Source: Novipirellula caenicola
GTDB lineage: Bacteria; Planctomycetota; Planctomycetia; Pirellulales; Pirellulaceae
Direction of reading: 5' to 3'
Assembly: GCF_039545035.1 (NCBI RefSeq)
Contig: NZ_BAABRO010000003.1
Coordinates: forward strand, 124,001 to 188,000
DNA length: 64,000 nucleotides
Positions within the stretch are counted from its first letter, which is position 1; each line of letters opens with the position of its first letter. Position numbers and translations under genes: made by a program. This document shows positions 47,278 through 56,558 of the stretch, piece by piece. The notes under the pieces are model-generated. The model saw nothing but the letters and a program-made list of their open reading frames with translations, made no database searches and was not told where the DNA came from.

Positions 47278-47499
47278 TGCGAGATCACGCGACGTTCAAA
47301 TGAGGGGCCGACTTGTTTAGCAGGGGCTAGTAGCGGATGGGCAGGTTGTTTGGGTGATTGATCAGACCAGTGTTTTCCTTCCACGCCGCCGAGTCGCACT
47401 TGGATGTTCATGTCGCGATATTTTTGAAGAGAAACACACTGCCGCAAATAAATTCGAGTTGCCAACGTCTTTCATAGCCAACGCACGGTGGTTTCATGG

Positions 47500-48870
47500 T
47501 CAGCGGTTGTTGATGGCGTCCTTGTAGGCCTGGACTGTCAATTCGCCGCATCGTTGCCAGGTAAACTTTTCTGCTCGGGCGATCCCTTTTTCACTCAGGC
47601 GGTCCCGCAAGTCAGCATCGTGGAAAAGTTGAATCAACGCGTTCGCCAGGCTTTCTGTCGATTCCGCCGGAACGAGGATTCCTGCGTCTCCGACGACCTC
47701 GGGAAGCGACGAGTTGTCCGACGTGATCACTGGAGTGCCGCACTGCATCGCTTCAAGCGGCGGCAAGCCAAATCCTTCGTAAAGCGAGGGGTATACAAAT
47801 GCCATCGCTCCGCTGTACAGCGGGGCGAGTTGGGCGTCGTCCACATAGCCGGTGACGATGATTTTTCCTAACGTGTCGGCGGCAATGTCATTAAGGAATT
47901 CTTCGATGTGCCAGCCTTTCGTGCCCACCAGGACAAGGTAGGTTTGGTCATCGAGTTCACGGTGGACTTGCTGAAAGACAGACACGAGGTGTCGCAGGTT
48001 TTTTCGTGGCTCGAGAGTGCTGACGCTTAAGAAATATCGAGCTTGTTGGGGGATTCCCAATGCGAGTTTGGTTGCTTCGATTTGCTCGGCATCGTGACAA
48101 CGCGAGAAGTTGTTCGCTGCGGCCAGTGGCGTCACCCGGACCTGTTCGGGATCTAAATCAGGACGGTAGTTGAGCAGATCGTTTCGTGTCCATTCCGAGA
48201 TGCATAGGACCCAGTCTTCGCTGCGAATGGCGTTGATGGTGTGTTGGAAGCGTTCACACGCGTCAGGTTCAAAGAACTGGGGGAATTTGATGGCGATCAG
48301 GTCATAGACGGTTAAAAATCGAGTGAGCGAGCGTTGTGGGGGCAGATCGGGTAAAGCGTTAAACGGGCTGTGTAGGATGTCGAATCCATTGGCAAGTTTC
48401 GAGTTAAACGTCGTTTGATTGCGTAAGCGTTCGATCAACGGCAGGGCGGGGCGGACCAGCGGGTATGCATGAGTCGCGGCGAGGTAGCGAATTGGTTTAG
48501 AAAGGGTCTCGACCGTGTGCCGTGCAAACGGCATCGAGATGACGTCGCGGTGAAACTCGGGGTCGGATCTGGCAATTTCGATGACGTCATCAAGGTGGTT
48601 GATGTTGCCGTAGGCGGTCCAGGCAACATCAATGTCTTGCCGGCCAAGAAGGTATTTGGCCACTTGCTCGACCACACGAAAGACGCCGGTTCTGCTCTTG
48701 TTGGTGACTCTCGCCGCTCCCATCACCGACAAGTCATACAGGACTCGCAGTTTGCGATCCTGTTCATGAGCGAGCGGTGGCGATGGTAGAGGTGTCACAA
48801 AGATGCCTTTGAGGGTTTGTCCAAGTGCGATTGGCTCGGTCAGAAGCCAGCCCATTCTTCGACGGTCCAT
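47500..48870 (-). CDS. GT4-family glycosyltransferase, paralogue of the next gene
   Basis: 456 residues if the first ATG is used. GT-B fold with [56 protein letters not shown] and [20 protein letters not shown], then [20 protein letters not shown]. The first 40 residues before KLRVL have no counterpart in the paralogue and overlap the Wzt-like gene by 31 bp, so a later start is possible (a GTG at 48798 would give 432 residues). Role as for the paralogue: sugar transfer in polysaccharide synthesis. A 222-bp gap separates the two copies. Confidence 0.88.
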   Translation of the reverse strand: MDRRRMGWLLTEPIALGQTLKGIFVTPLPSPPLAHEQDRKLRVLYDLSVMGAARVTNKSRTGVFRVVEQVAKYLLGRQDIDVAWTAYGNINHLDDVIEIARSDPEFHRDVISMPFARHTVETLSKPIRYLAATHAYPLVRPALPLIERLRNQTTFNSKLANGFDILHSPFNALPDLPPQRSLTRFLTVYDLIAIKFPQFFEPDACERFQHTINAIRSEDWVLCISEWTRNDLLNYRPDLDPEQVRVTPLAAANNFSRCHDAEQIEATKLALGIPQQARYFLSVSTLEPRKNLRHLVSVFQQVHRELDDQTYLVLVGTKGWHIEEFLNDIAADTLGKIIVTGYVDDAQLAPLYSGAMAFVYPSLYEGFGLPPLEAMQCGTPVITSDNSSLPEVVGDAGILVPAESTESLANALIQLFHDADLRDRLSEKGIARAEKFTWQRCGELTVQAYKDAINNR

Positions 48871-50123
48871 TTCAGTTTAGGCCGTACCACGCCCGGCAGC
48901 GGTTCTGCGGTGATGCCGTGTCCCTCGACATCCGATACATCGAATCGAATGCACTCTTCGTCTTGGAAGGCTTCGATATGGGTCGGTACGCAGTCCACTC
49001 CTAGATCGACGGTGTAGGTGCCTCGGTTGAGCAGGTTTCCAGGGACGCTGCAGGAAACTTGATACTTCTTGCTGCGGAGGTCTTCGGCCAATGTGGTGTT
49101 CGAGCCAAACAGCGTGACGTTGTCTGCATTGCGAACGAGGACGCCGACACGAAGACCGGCCATGGGACGCAGGAGTTCAAAGTCAAGCCGCAATTCGATG
49201 GCTTGGTCAGTCGAAAATACCGCAGTCGGTTCGCTATTCGAGGTGTAGGTTGCGAAGCGAAGCGGCCGTAGGCAGGGGGTGCCTCCGATGTTGATGGTTG
49301 TTCCGTCGGGCCAGTTTCTAACCGCCCCGATCTGGTCGCCTTGCTGCTGTAGATAGTGTCCAACGACGTCGTTGATTTCGCCGATTTTAGCAGTGCGTCC
49401 CTGCTCCATCAGGCAGGCACGGGAACACAGGCTTCGTATCGCACCCATGTTGTGGCTGACGAACAGCACCGTGCGTCCGCCCGTCGCCACACTTTTCATT
49501 TTGCCGAGGCACTTGTTTTGGAATTCGGCATCACCCACCGTCAAGACTTCGTCAACGATCAGGATCTCGGGTTCAAGGTGTGCGGCGACCGCAAAACCGA
49601 GTCGGACTCTCATTCCCGATGAGTAACGTTTGACCTGCGTTTCAAGGAATTTGCCAACGCCTGCGAATTCGATGATCTCATCAAACTTTTGGTTGACTTC
49701 TCGCCGCGTCATTCCCAGCAGCGTCGCGTTCATGTAGATGTTTTCACGACCCGTCAAGTCGGGATGAAATCCGGTGCCCACTTCCAACAGGCTGGCGACG
49801 CGTCCATTTAGGTCAATCCTGCCCGTGGTGGGGCTAGTGACGCGTGAAATCAGTTTTAGCAGCGTGCTCTTGCCAGCCCCGTTGCGGCCGATGATTCCAA
49901 AGACCTCCCCGGGTTGCACGTCAAAGTTGACGTCCCGAACGGCCCAGAATTCGTGTTGCTTTGAAGGGGCGTCTGTGGAGCGATCGGTATGCTGCCGCCC
50001 CGGAAGAATCGATTTGAGCTTGCGAGTCAAGCCAGCAGCTAAATCCGTCAACGAGTCCGCATGGGTTAACCCGAGTTGGTATCGCTTAGAAAGGTTTTCG
50101 ACATGGACGGCTGGTTCATTCAT
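48840..50123 (-). CDS. Polysaccharide ABC exporter ATPase (Wzt/TagH type)
   Basis: 427 residues. ATPase domain 1-250: Walker A GIIGRNGAGKSTLLKL, signature YSSGMRVRLGFAVAAH, Walker B ILIVDEVLTVGD, and an early segment (HEFWAVRDVNFDVQPGEVFG) typical of polysaccharide exporters. The C-terminal 170 residues form a Wzt-type beta-sandwich that in related systems recognises the modified non-reducing end of the glycan. It pairs with the permease encoded 57 bp upstream. The substrate is presumably the product of the neighbouring glycosyltransferases. The FkbM-like methyltransferase could provide the cap that this domain reads; that is inference. Confidence 0.92.
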   Translation of the reverse strand: MNEPAVHVENLSKRYQLGLTHADSLTDLAAGLTRKLKSILPGRQHTDRSTDAPSKQHEFWAVRDVNFDVQPGEVFGIIGRNGAGKSTLLKLISRVTSPTTGRIDLNGRVASLLEVGTGFHPDLTGRENIYMNATLLGMTRREVNQKFDEIIEFAGVGKFLETQVKRYSSGMRVRLGFAVAAHLEPEILIVDEVLTVGDAEFQNKCLGKMKSVATGGRTVLFVSHNMGAIRSLCSRACLMEQGRTAKIGEINDVVGHYLQQQGDQIGAVRNWPDGTTINIGGTPCLRPLRFATYTSNSEPTAVFSTDQAIELRLDFELLRPMAGLRVGVLVRNADNVTLFGSNTTLAEDLRSKKYQVSCSVPGNLLNRGTYTVDLGVDCVPTHIEAFQDEECIRFDVSDVEGHGITAEPLPGVVRPKLKWTVEEWAGF

Positions 50124-50180
50124 AACATCGTGCAGCGCGAGATCTATCGTCTTTGTTGAGAAAAAAGGGGGCGATCCGGA

Positions 50181-51038
50181 TTAGACGATGTCCGCAAATG
50201 TAGATTCCGTTCTTCGAAAAAAGACTAGACCGGTCAGCAGTAACAAAGCGGTCAACAGCATCGACAGCGAAAACCATGTCCAATTCGGAGGCTCTGTGCC
50301 CAGTAGCGACCAGCGAAACCCCTGGACAACACTAAACATCGGATTTAAGTGGAGTAGCCATTGCCAGCGTTGAGGGACGATTTCGACGGGGTAAATCACG
50401 GGGGTTAAATAGAGTAGCGTCTGAATCAAGAACGGCACGGTGTGTTTGATGTCACGGAATCGCACGTTCAGCGCCGTCAGCCATACGCTCATCGAAAACG
50501 AGATAAGGCTTGCGGCTATTAAGAACAGGATGGCAACGGGGGCGTAAATCGACACCGCTGCGCCATAGATGACCATCAGCACCACTAAGATGGCGAATTG
50601 GATCAAAAAATCGACCACGGCGACGCCTAACGCAGACAACGGCAGGATCAGACGCGGAAAGTAAATCTTTGTCAAAATGTGCGACTGAGAAACAACGCTT
50701 TCCGATGCATTGGCTAACGAAGAGGCAAAGAAATTCCACAGCACGAGCCCCGTCAGAATAAAGATGGGGTACGCAACCTTTTGAGTTTGGTCAAAACCTG
50801 CGAAATGCCCAAAGATCAGCGAGAAGATGATCGTGGTGATCAGCGGACGAACAATTGCCCAGCCTACTCCGAGGATGCTTTGCCGGTAGATCAGCGAGAT
50901 GTTGCGAGCCGTTAGAATCTTCAGCAGGTCTCGGTAACGAATCAGCTCATGGAAATCTGGCAGTGACCAACCCGATGACGGCAGGATGGTTGTTCGGTAG
51001 TGGAGACGGTCGGGCTCGGAGGTTGCTTTCGCCGACAT
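50181..51038 (-). CDS. Polysaccharide ABC exporter permease (Wzm type)
   Basis: 285 residues of the ABC-2 permease family, with six membrane spans from about 65 on: AIVRPLITTIIFSLIFGHFA, GLVLWNFFASSLANASESVV, LIQFAILVVLMVIYGAAVSI and others. An amphipathic gate helix precedes them (LIRYRDLLKILTARNISLIY). The PFLIQTLLYLTPVIYP and LNPMFSVVQGFRWSLLG elements are typical. It forms the membrane channel for an undecaprenyl-linked polysaccharide together with the ATPase downstream. Start at MSAKATSEPD. Confidence 0.93.
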   Translation of the reverse strand: MSAKATSEPDRLHYRTTILPSSGWSLPDFHELIRYRDLLKILTARNISLIYRQSILGVGWAIVRPLITTIIFSLIFGHFAGFDQTQKVAYPIFILTGLVLWNFFASSLANASESVVSQSHILTKIYFPRLILPLSALGVAVVDFLIQFAILVVLMVIYGAAVSIYAPVAILFLIAASLISFSMSVWLTALNVRFRDIKHTVPFLIQTLLYLTPVIYPVEIVPQRWQWLLHLNPMFSVVQGFRWSLLGTEPPNWTWFSLSMLLTALLLLTGLVFFRRTESTFADIV

Positions 51039-51215
51039 GTTGCGATCAGTCTGTGAGTAGTGCGGGGCTCATGCATGTTCGGTGGTGGTCAGCGATGGGG
51101 CGGTTCCACTGAGCTGAAAAGGTTTCGTCGTAGTCTAGTTCGCTGTGGCTTTGTCGTATAGCTAACGCCGTGTCGGGGTGGTGAGGGGAAAATTGTTTGG
51201 CGAGCGATCAGTAGG

Positions 51216-52307
51216 TCAGGTCGCATTCGTTGCTTGTTGGTAGACCTCGAGTATCTGGGTTGCTGCGTTGTCCCAGCTGAATCGGCGGACGTTTTCTCGC
51301 CCGTGGTCGATCAGTCGTTTTCGCACTGCGGGGTCACCGATGTGGTTTATTTGCTCTGCGAGCCGTTCGCCCAAGCGAGGGTCGAAAAAGAGTGCCGCCT
51401 CGCCCGCGACCTCATGGAAAACCGCGATGTCGCTACAGACAAGCGGGCAACCGAGTGATTGAGCCTCGAGGCATGGAAGCCCAAAGCCTTCTTGGAAGCT
51501 TGGGAATACGAGACAGCGAGATGTGCGGTATTCGTTTCGCAGTTGCTCGGTGGATAGATGGCCAAGGTTGCGAATTCGGTTCGATAGGTTCAGGCTGCGG
51601 ATCAGGAGGGTTTCTGCACTCGAAAATTTTGGGCCCACCACATTTAGTTGCACGTCGGAAGGCCACTGAGGGGTCTGCATCGCGTCGAGCAGGCAGTGGA
51701 AGTTCTTGTAGCCCGTTCGCTGGCCGATGTAGAGCGCATTTTTTCCCGAGTCGGCGGAAATCGATGGCATGGAGTCCGTCGGCAATAGATGCTCTGCCCC
51801 ATGGTGAATGACTCGCGTCTTGTGTTTCAGTTCTGGGTAAAACCGCGATAACTCGGATGCCGTGATATGGGAAACGCAAATTAAAATCTCGGCACGTTCG
51901 AGTGTCGCTTGTTTGATCGGAATGGCTTCTTGTAGCTCTCGTATTCCGATCGGGAAGTGCGACTCGGCGATCATGTCATGGAGGGTGGCGACGCATTTCG
52001 TCCCGTGGTCGATCGGAAGGGTTAGCCCGGTGGGGTGATAGAGATCGGCGCGAGCGAGTTCTGCTGGGTCTCGCCGGAGGGCCAATCGCCGTCGTAGGCG
52101 AGTCGCAAGATGGTGGCGAGGGATCTCCGAGCGGCCCGGGTCTTGGTAGACACGGACGCCGGCGGGTATCGGTTGCAGCGGTTTAGACCGCAGCCAAAGC
52201 GTGTAGTCCACGTCGCGACTTGTGCGAGACATGATTTCGTAAAAGACCCTCCAGATCCCCAGTTGGCGAGGGTTTTCAAAGGCGCTGCCGTCGATCCAGA
52301 CGTTCAT
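51216..52307 (-). CDS. GT4-family glycosyltransferase
   Basis: 363 residues from MNVWIDGSAF. GT-B fold: FENPRQLGIWRVFYEIMSRT at the N terminus, HDMIAESHFPIGIRELQE, and the donor site CLVFPSFQEGFGLPCLEAQS followed by LGCPLVCSDIAVFHEVAGEA. The frame stays open upstream to 52688, but that part runs into the tRNA gene and has no similarity, so the internal ATG is used. It is probably the first gene of the polysaccharide locus, followed by the exporter permease after 177 bp. Confidence 0.88.
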   Translation of the reverse strand: MNVWIDGSAFENPRQLGIWRVFYEIMSRTSRDVDYTLWLRSKPLQPIPAGVRVYQDPGRSEIPRHHLATRLRRRLALRRDPAELARADLYHPTGLTLPIDHGTKCVATLHDMIAESHFPIGIRELQEAIPIKQATLERAEILICVSHITASELSRFYPELKHKTRVIHHGAEHLLPTDSMPSISADSGKNALYIGQRTGYKNFHCLLDAMQTPQWPSDVQLNVVGPKFSSAETLLIRSLNLSNRIRNLGHLSTEQLRNEYRTSRCLVFPSFQEGFGLPCLEAQSLGCPLVCSDIAVFHEVAGEAALFFDPRLGERLAEQINHIGDPAVRKRLIDHGRENVRRFSWDNAATQILEVYQQATNAT

Positions 52308-52630
52308 TTCGAGCGGTTGCGTCCCTGATGAGTAAGGCGGTACCGAGGCAAGCGGCGGGTTTCCAGGCCGCGTCCAATTTAGCTGCGGGGGCCACGCAGG
52401 GCATCTGATGGCACACAGAGTTTTCAGCTGTGCGAGCTTTAGCTTGTGCGAGGGTGCACTGAATTGGCCGGTCTTATGACTATGTCCCCTGGTCGCATTG
52501 GGTTCACCCGCTGCAGCGGATTTTCTTTGTCGCGACCGGATTGCATCGGCCGATGCCAAGAATCGTGGGGGCTGCCGCCGTGCGATGTGAAATCGCGGGG
52601 CTAGGTCGCCTGCGTGGCGAAGAGAAGAAG
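52308..52630. other. Intergenic, 323 bp, upstream of the polysaccharide locus
   Basis: This lies between the tRNA-Phe gene and the first glycosyltransferase, both minus strand. The tRNA and the locus could share a transcript or have separate promoters. I recognise neither promoter nor terminator. Confidence 0.35.
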
Positions 52631-52703
52631 TGGTCAGAGGCGGGCTCGAACCGCCGACACCGGCCTTTTCAGGGCCGTGCTCTACCAACTGAGCTATCTG
52701 ACC
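52631..52703 (-). tRNA. tRNA-Phe (anticodon GAA)
   Basis: 73 nt on the minus strand. Acceptor stem GGTCAGA/TCTGACC with A73, D arm GCTC...GAGC, anticodon stem CGGCC/GGCCG with loop CTGAAAA (anticodon GAA), and T arm with GTTCGAGCC. The 3' CCA is not encoded and must be added by the CCA enzyme. The stems are fully paired by eye. Confidence 0.97.
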
Positions 52704-52895
52704 GTTCGCGTTTCAAAAAGTTGAAACGGCGAATTTCCAAGAGGTTAATATCTACCTTGGGTGTCACGCAAGGGTATGATGAAATATCTTTATTTGAAGT
52801 AAACTTCTTTTTGCTTCTAGAATTGCTTTTCGCCGTAAATGACGTCGGTTCTGCGATCGGCGTTACATTAACTCTTTTCTAAGAATATCGCTGAC

Positions 52896-54569
52896 ATGGC
52901 TACAAAGCCCCACGTTTTGCTGCTTTTTCTTGTCTCGCTGTTGGCCGTTTCGTGTTTCAATAGTCGAGATGTTAATGCGTACACGTCGGACGATCCCGTT
53001 GTCCTGAAGATGGTCGACGGTGGAATTCGGTATCTCGAAGCGAACTTAAAGACCCAGACGAAGTACCCGCTGAATGTATTTTATTCGGGCGGGTACGGAG
53101 AGCATGCCTTGGCGGGGTATGCCCATATGAAAATGAGGCATGACCCGCAAAATCCGGTCGTGCAGCAAGGGATTCGCTCGGCATTGTCGTTTGTCCGGGC
53201 CGCGTCAGGCCGCGATAACGGCGGACACGAAAGCAAGTCGGTTTACGTGGCGGCCGTTTCAACGCTGCTTTTGGCAGAGGTCGACCGGATCAAATATCGC
53301 AGTGAATTGGAACAGCTTGAGAAGTATTTTCGCCGAGTTCAGTTTCGCAATGGCGGCTACGGTTACCCGGGGGACCAGCAAGGTGACGTCTCGCAGACTC
53401 AATACGCCATGCTGGCGCTTTGGACGCTTGATCGCGCTGGCTTGGTTGTCGATTACGAGGGGGTCGCGGCTACCGTAAATTGGCTGATGCGGGTGCAGGA
53501 TCCCAACGGAGGGTGGCCTTACAAAGGCATCGATCCTGGAAGTGGCAAACGTGTGAAGCAGCAAAATATTAAAGTTGCCATGACGTATGCAGGCGCGAGT
53601 GCCCTGCTGATCGGAGGAGACACGTTGCGACTGTGGGGCAATGGGCCCGAAGGGGATGGTGCTGGGATCACGGGACTTCCGAAGGCTGTGGGACTTTTCA
53701 AGGAAGGTTTTGAAAACGTCAGCGCCAAGCGTCCGCAGCTTCCTGTGGAGCCCATTCTTTCGTCCATCGAAGAAGGTGAGCGTTGGTTGGCGGCGAACAA
53801 AAAGCTCGGGGCGGATTGGCCTTATTACAACATCTACACCATCGAGCGATACGAAAGTTTTCGCGAGATCGCGTTAAAGTTAGAGAAGAATCCGAGTCCA
53901 GCTTGGTACAACGAAGGCGTGGAGTTTCTGAAGTCGAAAGAGCAGAATCGTGGGGGATGGCCCCCAGGGATCATGTATTCGGCGGCTCCGATTTCCACTT
54001 CGTTGGCATTGCTGTTTTTAAGCCGCAGTACGCAAAAGGCGATCGAACAGGCTAGTACCGGCGCGACTCAGGGGGGCTGGGGTTTGCCCGAGGATACCAC
54101 CGCGATCAAGGTCGAAGGGACTCAAATCAAGGGCAGCGCTCCGGCAAACGAAGTTAACGATTTGCTCGATATGCTCAGTGACGATGAGGGCGGAGGGCTC
54201 GAAGGAAAATCGATCCCCGAAGACCTGAAATTGGACCCCGATCCGAAGAAGCGAGCCGCTCAAATCGATCGGCTCGAGCGTCTCGTTCGCGGCAGCCGGT
54301 CGTGGCAGGCGCGTCGCGTTGCCGCTCGCTTGCTCGGCCAAAGCGATGAAATGAGAGTCGTGCCAACGTTGATTTTTGCGCTGAGTGATCCTGATCCGTC
54401 GGTGCCCCGTTATGCTCGCGACGGGTTGCGATTCATCAGCCGGCGTTTCGAGGGATTCGGGATGCCGGACAAGCCCACGAAGTCCGAAGTGACGCAGGCT
54501 CAGCTGCAGTGGCGAGAATGGTACCGAAAATTCAATCCAGGGTACGTCTTTATCGATTACGATTTGTAA
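52896..54569 (+). CDS. Exported terpenoid-cyclase-fold protein with C-terminal HEAT repeats
   Basis: 557 residues with a Sec signal peptide (about 1-28; a Cys at 20 in LLAVSC might be a lipobox). From 40 to 390 the protein has the alpha/alpha-toroid repeats of squalene cyclase/prenyltransferase-like proteins: GGIRYLEANLKTQ, GYAHMKMRHDPQN, RNGGYGYPGDQQGDVSQTQY, WLMRVQDPNGGWPYKGIDPG, NRGGWPPGIMYSAAPISTSL. There is no DxDD cyclase motif, so it is probably not a hopene cyclase. Residues about 445-535 look like HEAT repeats (RVAARLLGQSDEMRVVPTLI). Probably periplasmic. First gene of the Exb-type cluster. Catalytic or scaffold role unknown. Confidence 0.75.
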   Translation: MATKPHVLLLFLVSLLAVSCFNSRDVNAYTSDDPVVLKMVDGGIRYLEANLKTQTKYPLNVFYSGGYGEHALAGYAHMKMRHDPQNPVVQQGIRSALSFVRAASGRDNGGHESKSVYVAAVSTLLLAEVDRIKYRSELEQLEKYFRRVQFRNGGYGYPGDQQGDVSQTQYAMLALWTLDRAGLVVDYEGVAATVNWLMRVQDPNGGWPYKGIDPGSGKRVKQQNIKVAMTYAGASALLIGGDTLRLWGNGPEGDGAGITGLPKAVGLFKEGFENVSAKRPQLPVEPILSSIEEGERWLAANKKLGADWPYYNIYTIERYESFREIALKLEKNPSPAWYNEGVEFLKSKEQNRGGWPPGIMYSAAPISTSLALLFLSRSTQKAIEQASTGATQGGWGLPEDTTAIKVEGTQIKGSAPANEVNDLLDMLSDDEGGGLEGKSIPEDLKLDPDPKKRAAQIDRLERLVRGSRSWQARRVAARLLGQSDEMRVVPTLIFALSDPDPSVPRYARDGLRFISRRFEGFGMPDKPTKSEVTQAQLQWREWYRKFNPGYVFIDYDL

Positions 54570-54650
54570 CCGACTCGTGTCGAGGATAGGCTTTTCGTCT
54601 CTCGCTTCCGCGTGGGTTTCTTGTTTTTGCTTTTGTCGTGTAGGTAAACG

Positions 54651-55583
54651 ATGTCGTCCGCTACCGCTGATCATCATTCTCATTCGCCCTCGTTAGAGGA
54701 GATGCGTGAGGAGCGTCGTCTCGAACGCGAGAAGCTTCGCACCAGCAAATTTGATCTGGTCAGCTCGCTGTTCACCGCGTTGATCCTCTTTATTGGCACC
54801 TTTGTGCTGATGCTGTTCATCGTCTGGTTGACCAGCCGGATGTCGTTTCCGCCGCAAGCAATCAAGCCGATCATCGAAAATCCCGCGGGACGTGGCGAGA
54901 ATGCCGAAGGTTTCGAACGTGATTTCGAACCGCCGGGAGCCGAAGAAGTCGAAGAATTGATGGAGCCAACGCTGCAGGACACCATCGAAGCGGTGACCGA
55001 TGCGGTCAGTAACGTCGCGGCGACGCTGGATACGATGAATACCAACGCGACCGCGTCGACCACCGGCACGGGCAAGGGGGACAGCCGGCCGCCGGGACCC
55101 GAGGGCGAAGGGGAAGACATTGTGCCGCGTTTTGAGCGTTGGCAGCTCAATTTCACTGCGAAAGCACTCGGCGATTACGCCGCCCAGCTTGATTTCTACG
55201 GGATCGAACTTGGCGCCATCGGTGGCTCGATCCAGGGGGTCGATGTGGCCAATAATTTGGCTGGCAGCCCAAAATCGCGACGAATCGTTGATACCAAGAG
55301 CGAAAAACGGCTGTATTTCATGTGGACCTCGCCAAGTCCACTGATGCAATTTGATCGTCAATTGTTGCAAAAAGCAGGCGTCCAGCTCGCAAACCGGCAA
55401 ATGATGAAGTTCATTCCGACCAACCTTGAAAACCAATTGGCCCATATCGAACTGGAATACGCGACCGCAAAGGGACATCCCTCGGTGACCGAAATCGCCA
55501 AAACCATTTTCGAAAGCACGGCCGACGGAAATTCGTACAAGTTCGAAGTCGTTGACCAACGCTACCGAAAACCGCGTAAGTAG
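54651..55583 (+). CDS. Single-span membrane protein, paralogue A of the Exb cluster
   Basis: 310 residues. A charged cytoplasmic N terminus (EEMREERRLEREKLRTSKFD) comes first, one membrane span at about 38-62 (SLFTALILFIGTFVLMLFIV), an acidic Pro/Glu linker, and a soluble domain from about 160 (PRFERWQLNFTAKALGDYAA, QLDFYGIELGAIGGS, LQKAGVQLANRQMMKFIP, VVDQRYRKP). The topology is that of an energy-transducing or ExbD-accessory protein: small inside, large outside. The soluble domain is clearly shared with the next gene. I do not recognise the family; no TonB/TolA C-terminal motif is seen. It ends 21 bp before paralogue B. Confidence 0.8.
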   Translation: MSSATADHHSHSPSLEEMREERRLEREKLRTSKFDLVSSLFTALILFIGTFVLMLFIVWLTSRMSFPPQAIKPIIENPAGRGENAEGFERDFEPPGAEEVEELMEPTLQDTIEAVTDAVSNVAATLDTMNTNATASTTGTGKGDSRPPGPEGEGEDIVPRFERWQLNFTAKALGDYAAQLDFYGIELGAIGGSIQGVDVANNLAGSPKSRRIVDTKSEKRLYFMWTSPSPLMQFDRQLLQKAGVQLANRQMMKFIPTNLENQLAHIELEYATAKGHPSVTEIAKTIFESTADGNSYKFEVVDQRYRKPRK

Positions 55584-55604
55584 CGGAAGCGATAAGGGGA
55601 TCTG

Positions 55605-56558
55605 ATGTTTGCAAATGCCGCAGGGTCTGTTGGGATAGGGCAAACGGGGACGGGACAAGTGGGGGCGGGGAACGCGCCCGCCGCGTCACGGCGTCGAGCG
55701 TCGGCTCATTCCGAGATGCGGACGACGTGGTTTGATTCCGTCTCGTCATTTCTGATTGCCCTGTTGGTGCTGGTGGCAACCACCGTTGCCGTTTTGTTTC
55801 TGTTGTGGGTGTTCCGTAGCGAAGCGGAAACGAAGGTCGATCCCGTTCCGCCCGCGCGTTGGGTGACCGGAGGCAGCATGGCCGGTGCGATCTCGGATTT
55901 TGCGGTCCCCGTTGACGAAGAGGTCGCCGAGCTTGAAGAGTTGCCTGTCGAGCTATCGCTGGATCAAATCGCGGTGTCGGCGACGGAAGTAGCGGCATCG
56001 ACAAGTTCGGCCAATGGTCAAAACGGCGAGACGGATCAGATGGGCGAGGGCGGTCGTTCTGCAGGACCGGATTCGGATTCGTCTCTGCTGGTGTCTCCGG
56101 CCGAGCGGTGGCAATTGGTGTTTGCCGCAAACGATATTGCGGATTATGCACTCAAGCTGGACCACTTTGCGATCGAACTGGGAGTCGTCGGGGGTGGGCG
56201 ACCGGGGGTCGATTACGCGTACGAACTGTCTCGAGCCGAGGGGCCTAGGCAACGCCATTTGGCGGCAAGCTCGGCTGAGAAACGGATCTATTTTCGCTAC
56301 ACCGATTCGAGCCCGCTGAAGCATTGGAACCGCCAATTGGTCCGCCAAGCAGGGATCGAGCTGACGTCAGAGCGAGTGGAAATGATGTTCATTCCCGAGG
56401 ATTTGGAGCGTCAGTTGTTGGCAATCGAGTTGGCCTATGCCAAGAGCCAAGGCCACGAAACGCTGCAGAGCGTGCGACGAACCGTGTTTTCGCTCGATCG
56501 ATCTGCTGGCGATTTGGTGTGGCAGGTCACATCTCAGCGATACCGCGCGTCCGAGTGA
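55605..56558 (+). CDS. Single-span membrane protein, paralogue B of the Exb cluster
   Basis: 317 residues. Same plan as paralogue A: an Arg-rich N terminus, membrane span at about 44-68 (SSFLIALLVLVATTVAVLFL), Glu/Val-rich linker, and a soluble domain from about 165 (ERWQLVFAANDIADYALKLD, HFAIELGVVGGG, VRQAGIELTSERVEMMFIPE, VTSQRYRAS). Aligned by eye with A, the blocks ERWQL, IELG, GVD, EKR-YF, RQL...AG and FIP-LE-QL are kept. Two related anchored proteins side by side suggest a heteromer. A 407-bp gap with tandem repeats separates it from the ExbB-like gene. Confidence 0.8.
   Translation: MFANAAGSVGIGQTGTGQVGAGNAPAASRRRASAHSEMRTTWFDSVSSFLIALLVLVATTVAVLFLLWVFRSEAETKVDPVPPARWVTGGSMAGAISDFAVPVDEEVAELEELPVELSLDQIAVSATEVAASTSSANGQNGETDQMGEGGRSAGPDSDSSLLVSPAERWQLVFAANDIADYALKLDHFAIELGVVGGGRPGVDYAYELSRAEGPRQRHLAASSAEKRIYFRYTDSSPLKHWNRQLVRQAGIELTSERVEMMFIPEDLERQLLAIELAYAKSQGHETLQSVRRTVFSLDRSAGDLVWQVTSQRYRASE

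Noticed and set aside
47274-47465. A 63-codon minus-strand frame that fills the gap between the two GT4 genes and overlaps the next start by 4 nt
   Set aside because: It needs a TTG start, has no ribosome binding site, no hydrophobic or domain pattern, and no similarity I recognise.
52308-52688. N-terminal extension of the first GT4 glycosyltransferase
   Set aside because: It runs through the tRNA-Phe gene and has no glycosyltransferase similarity; the ATG at 52307 begins the recognisable domain.
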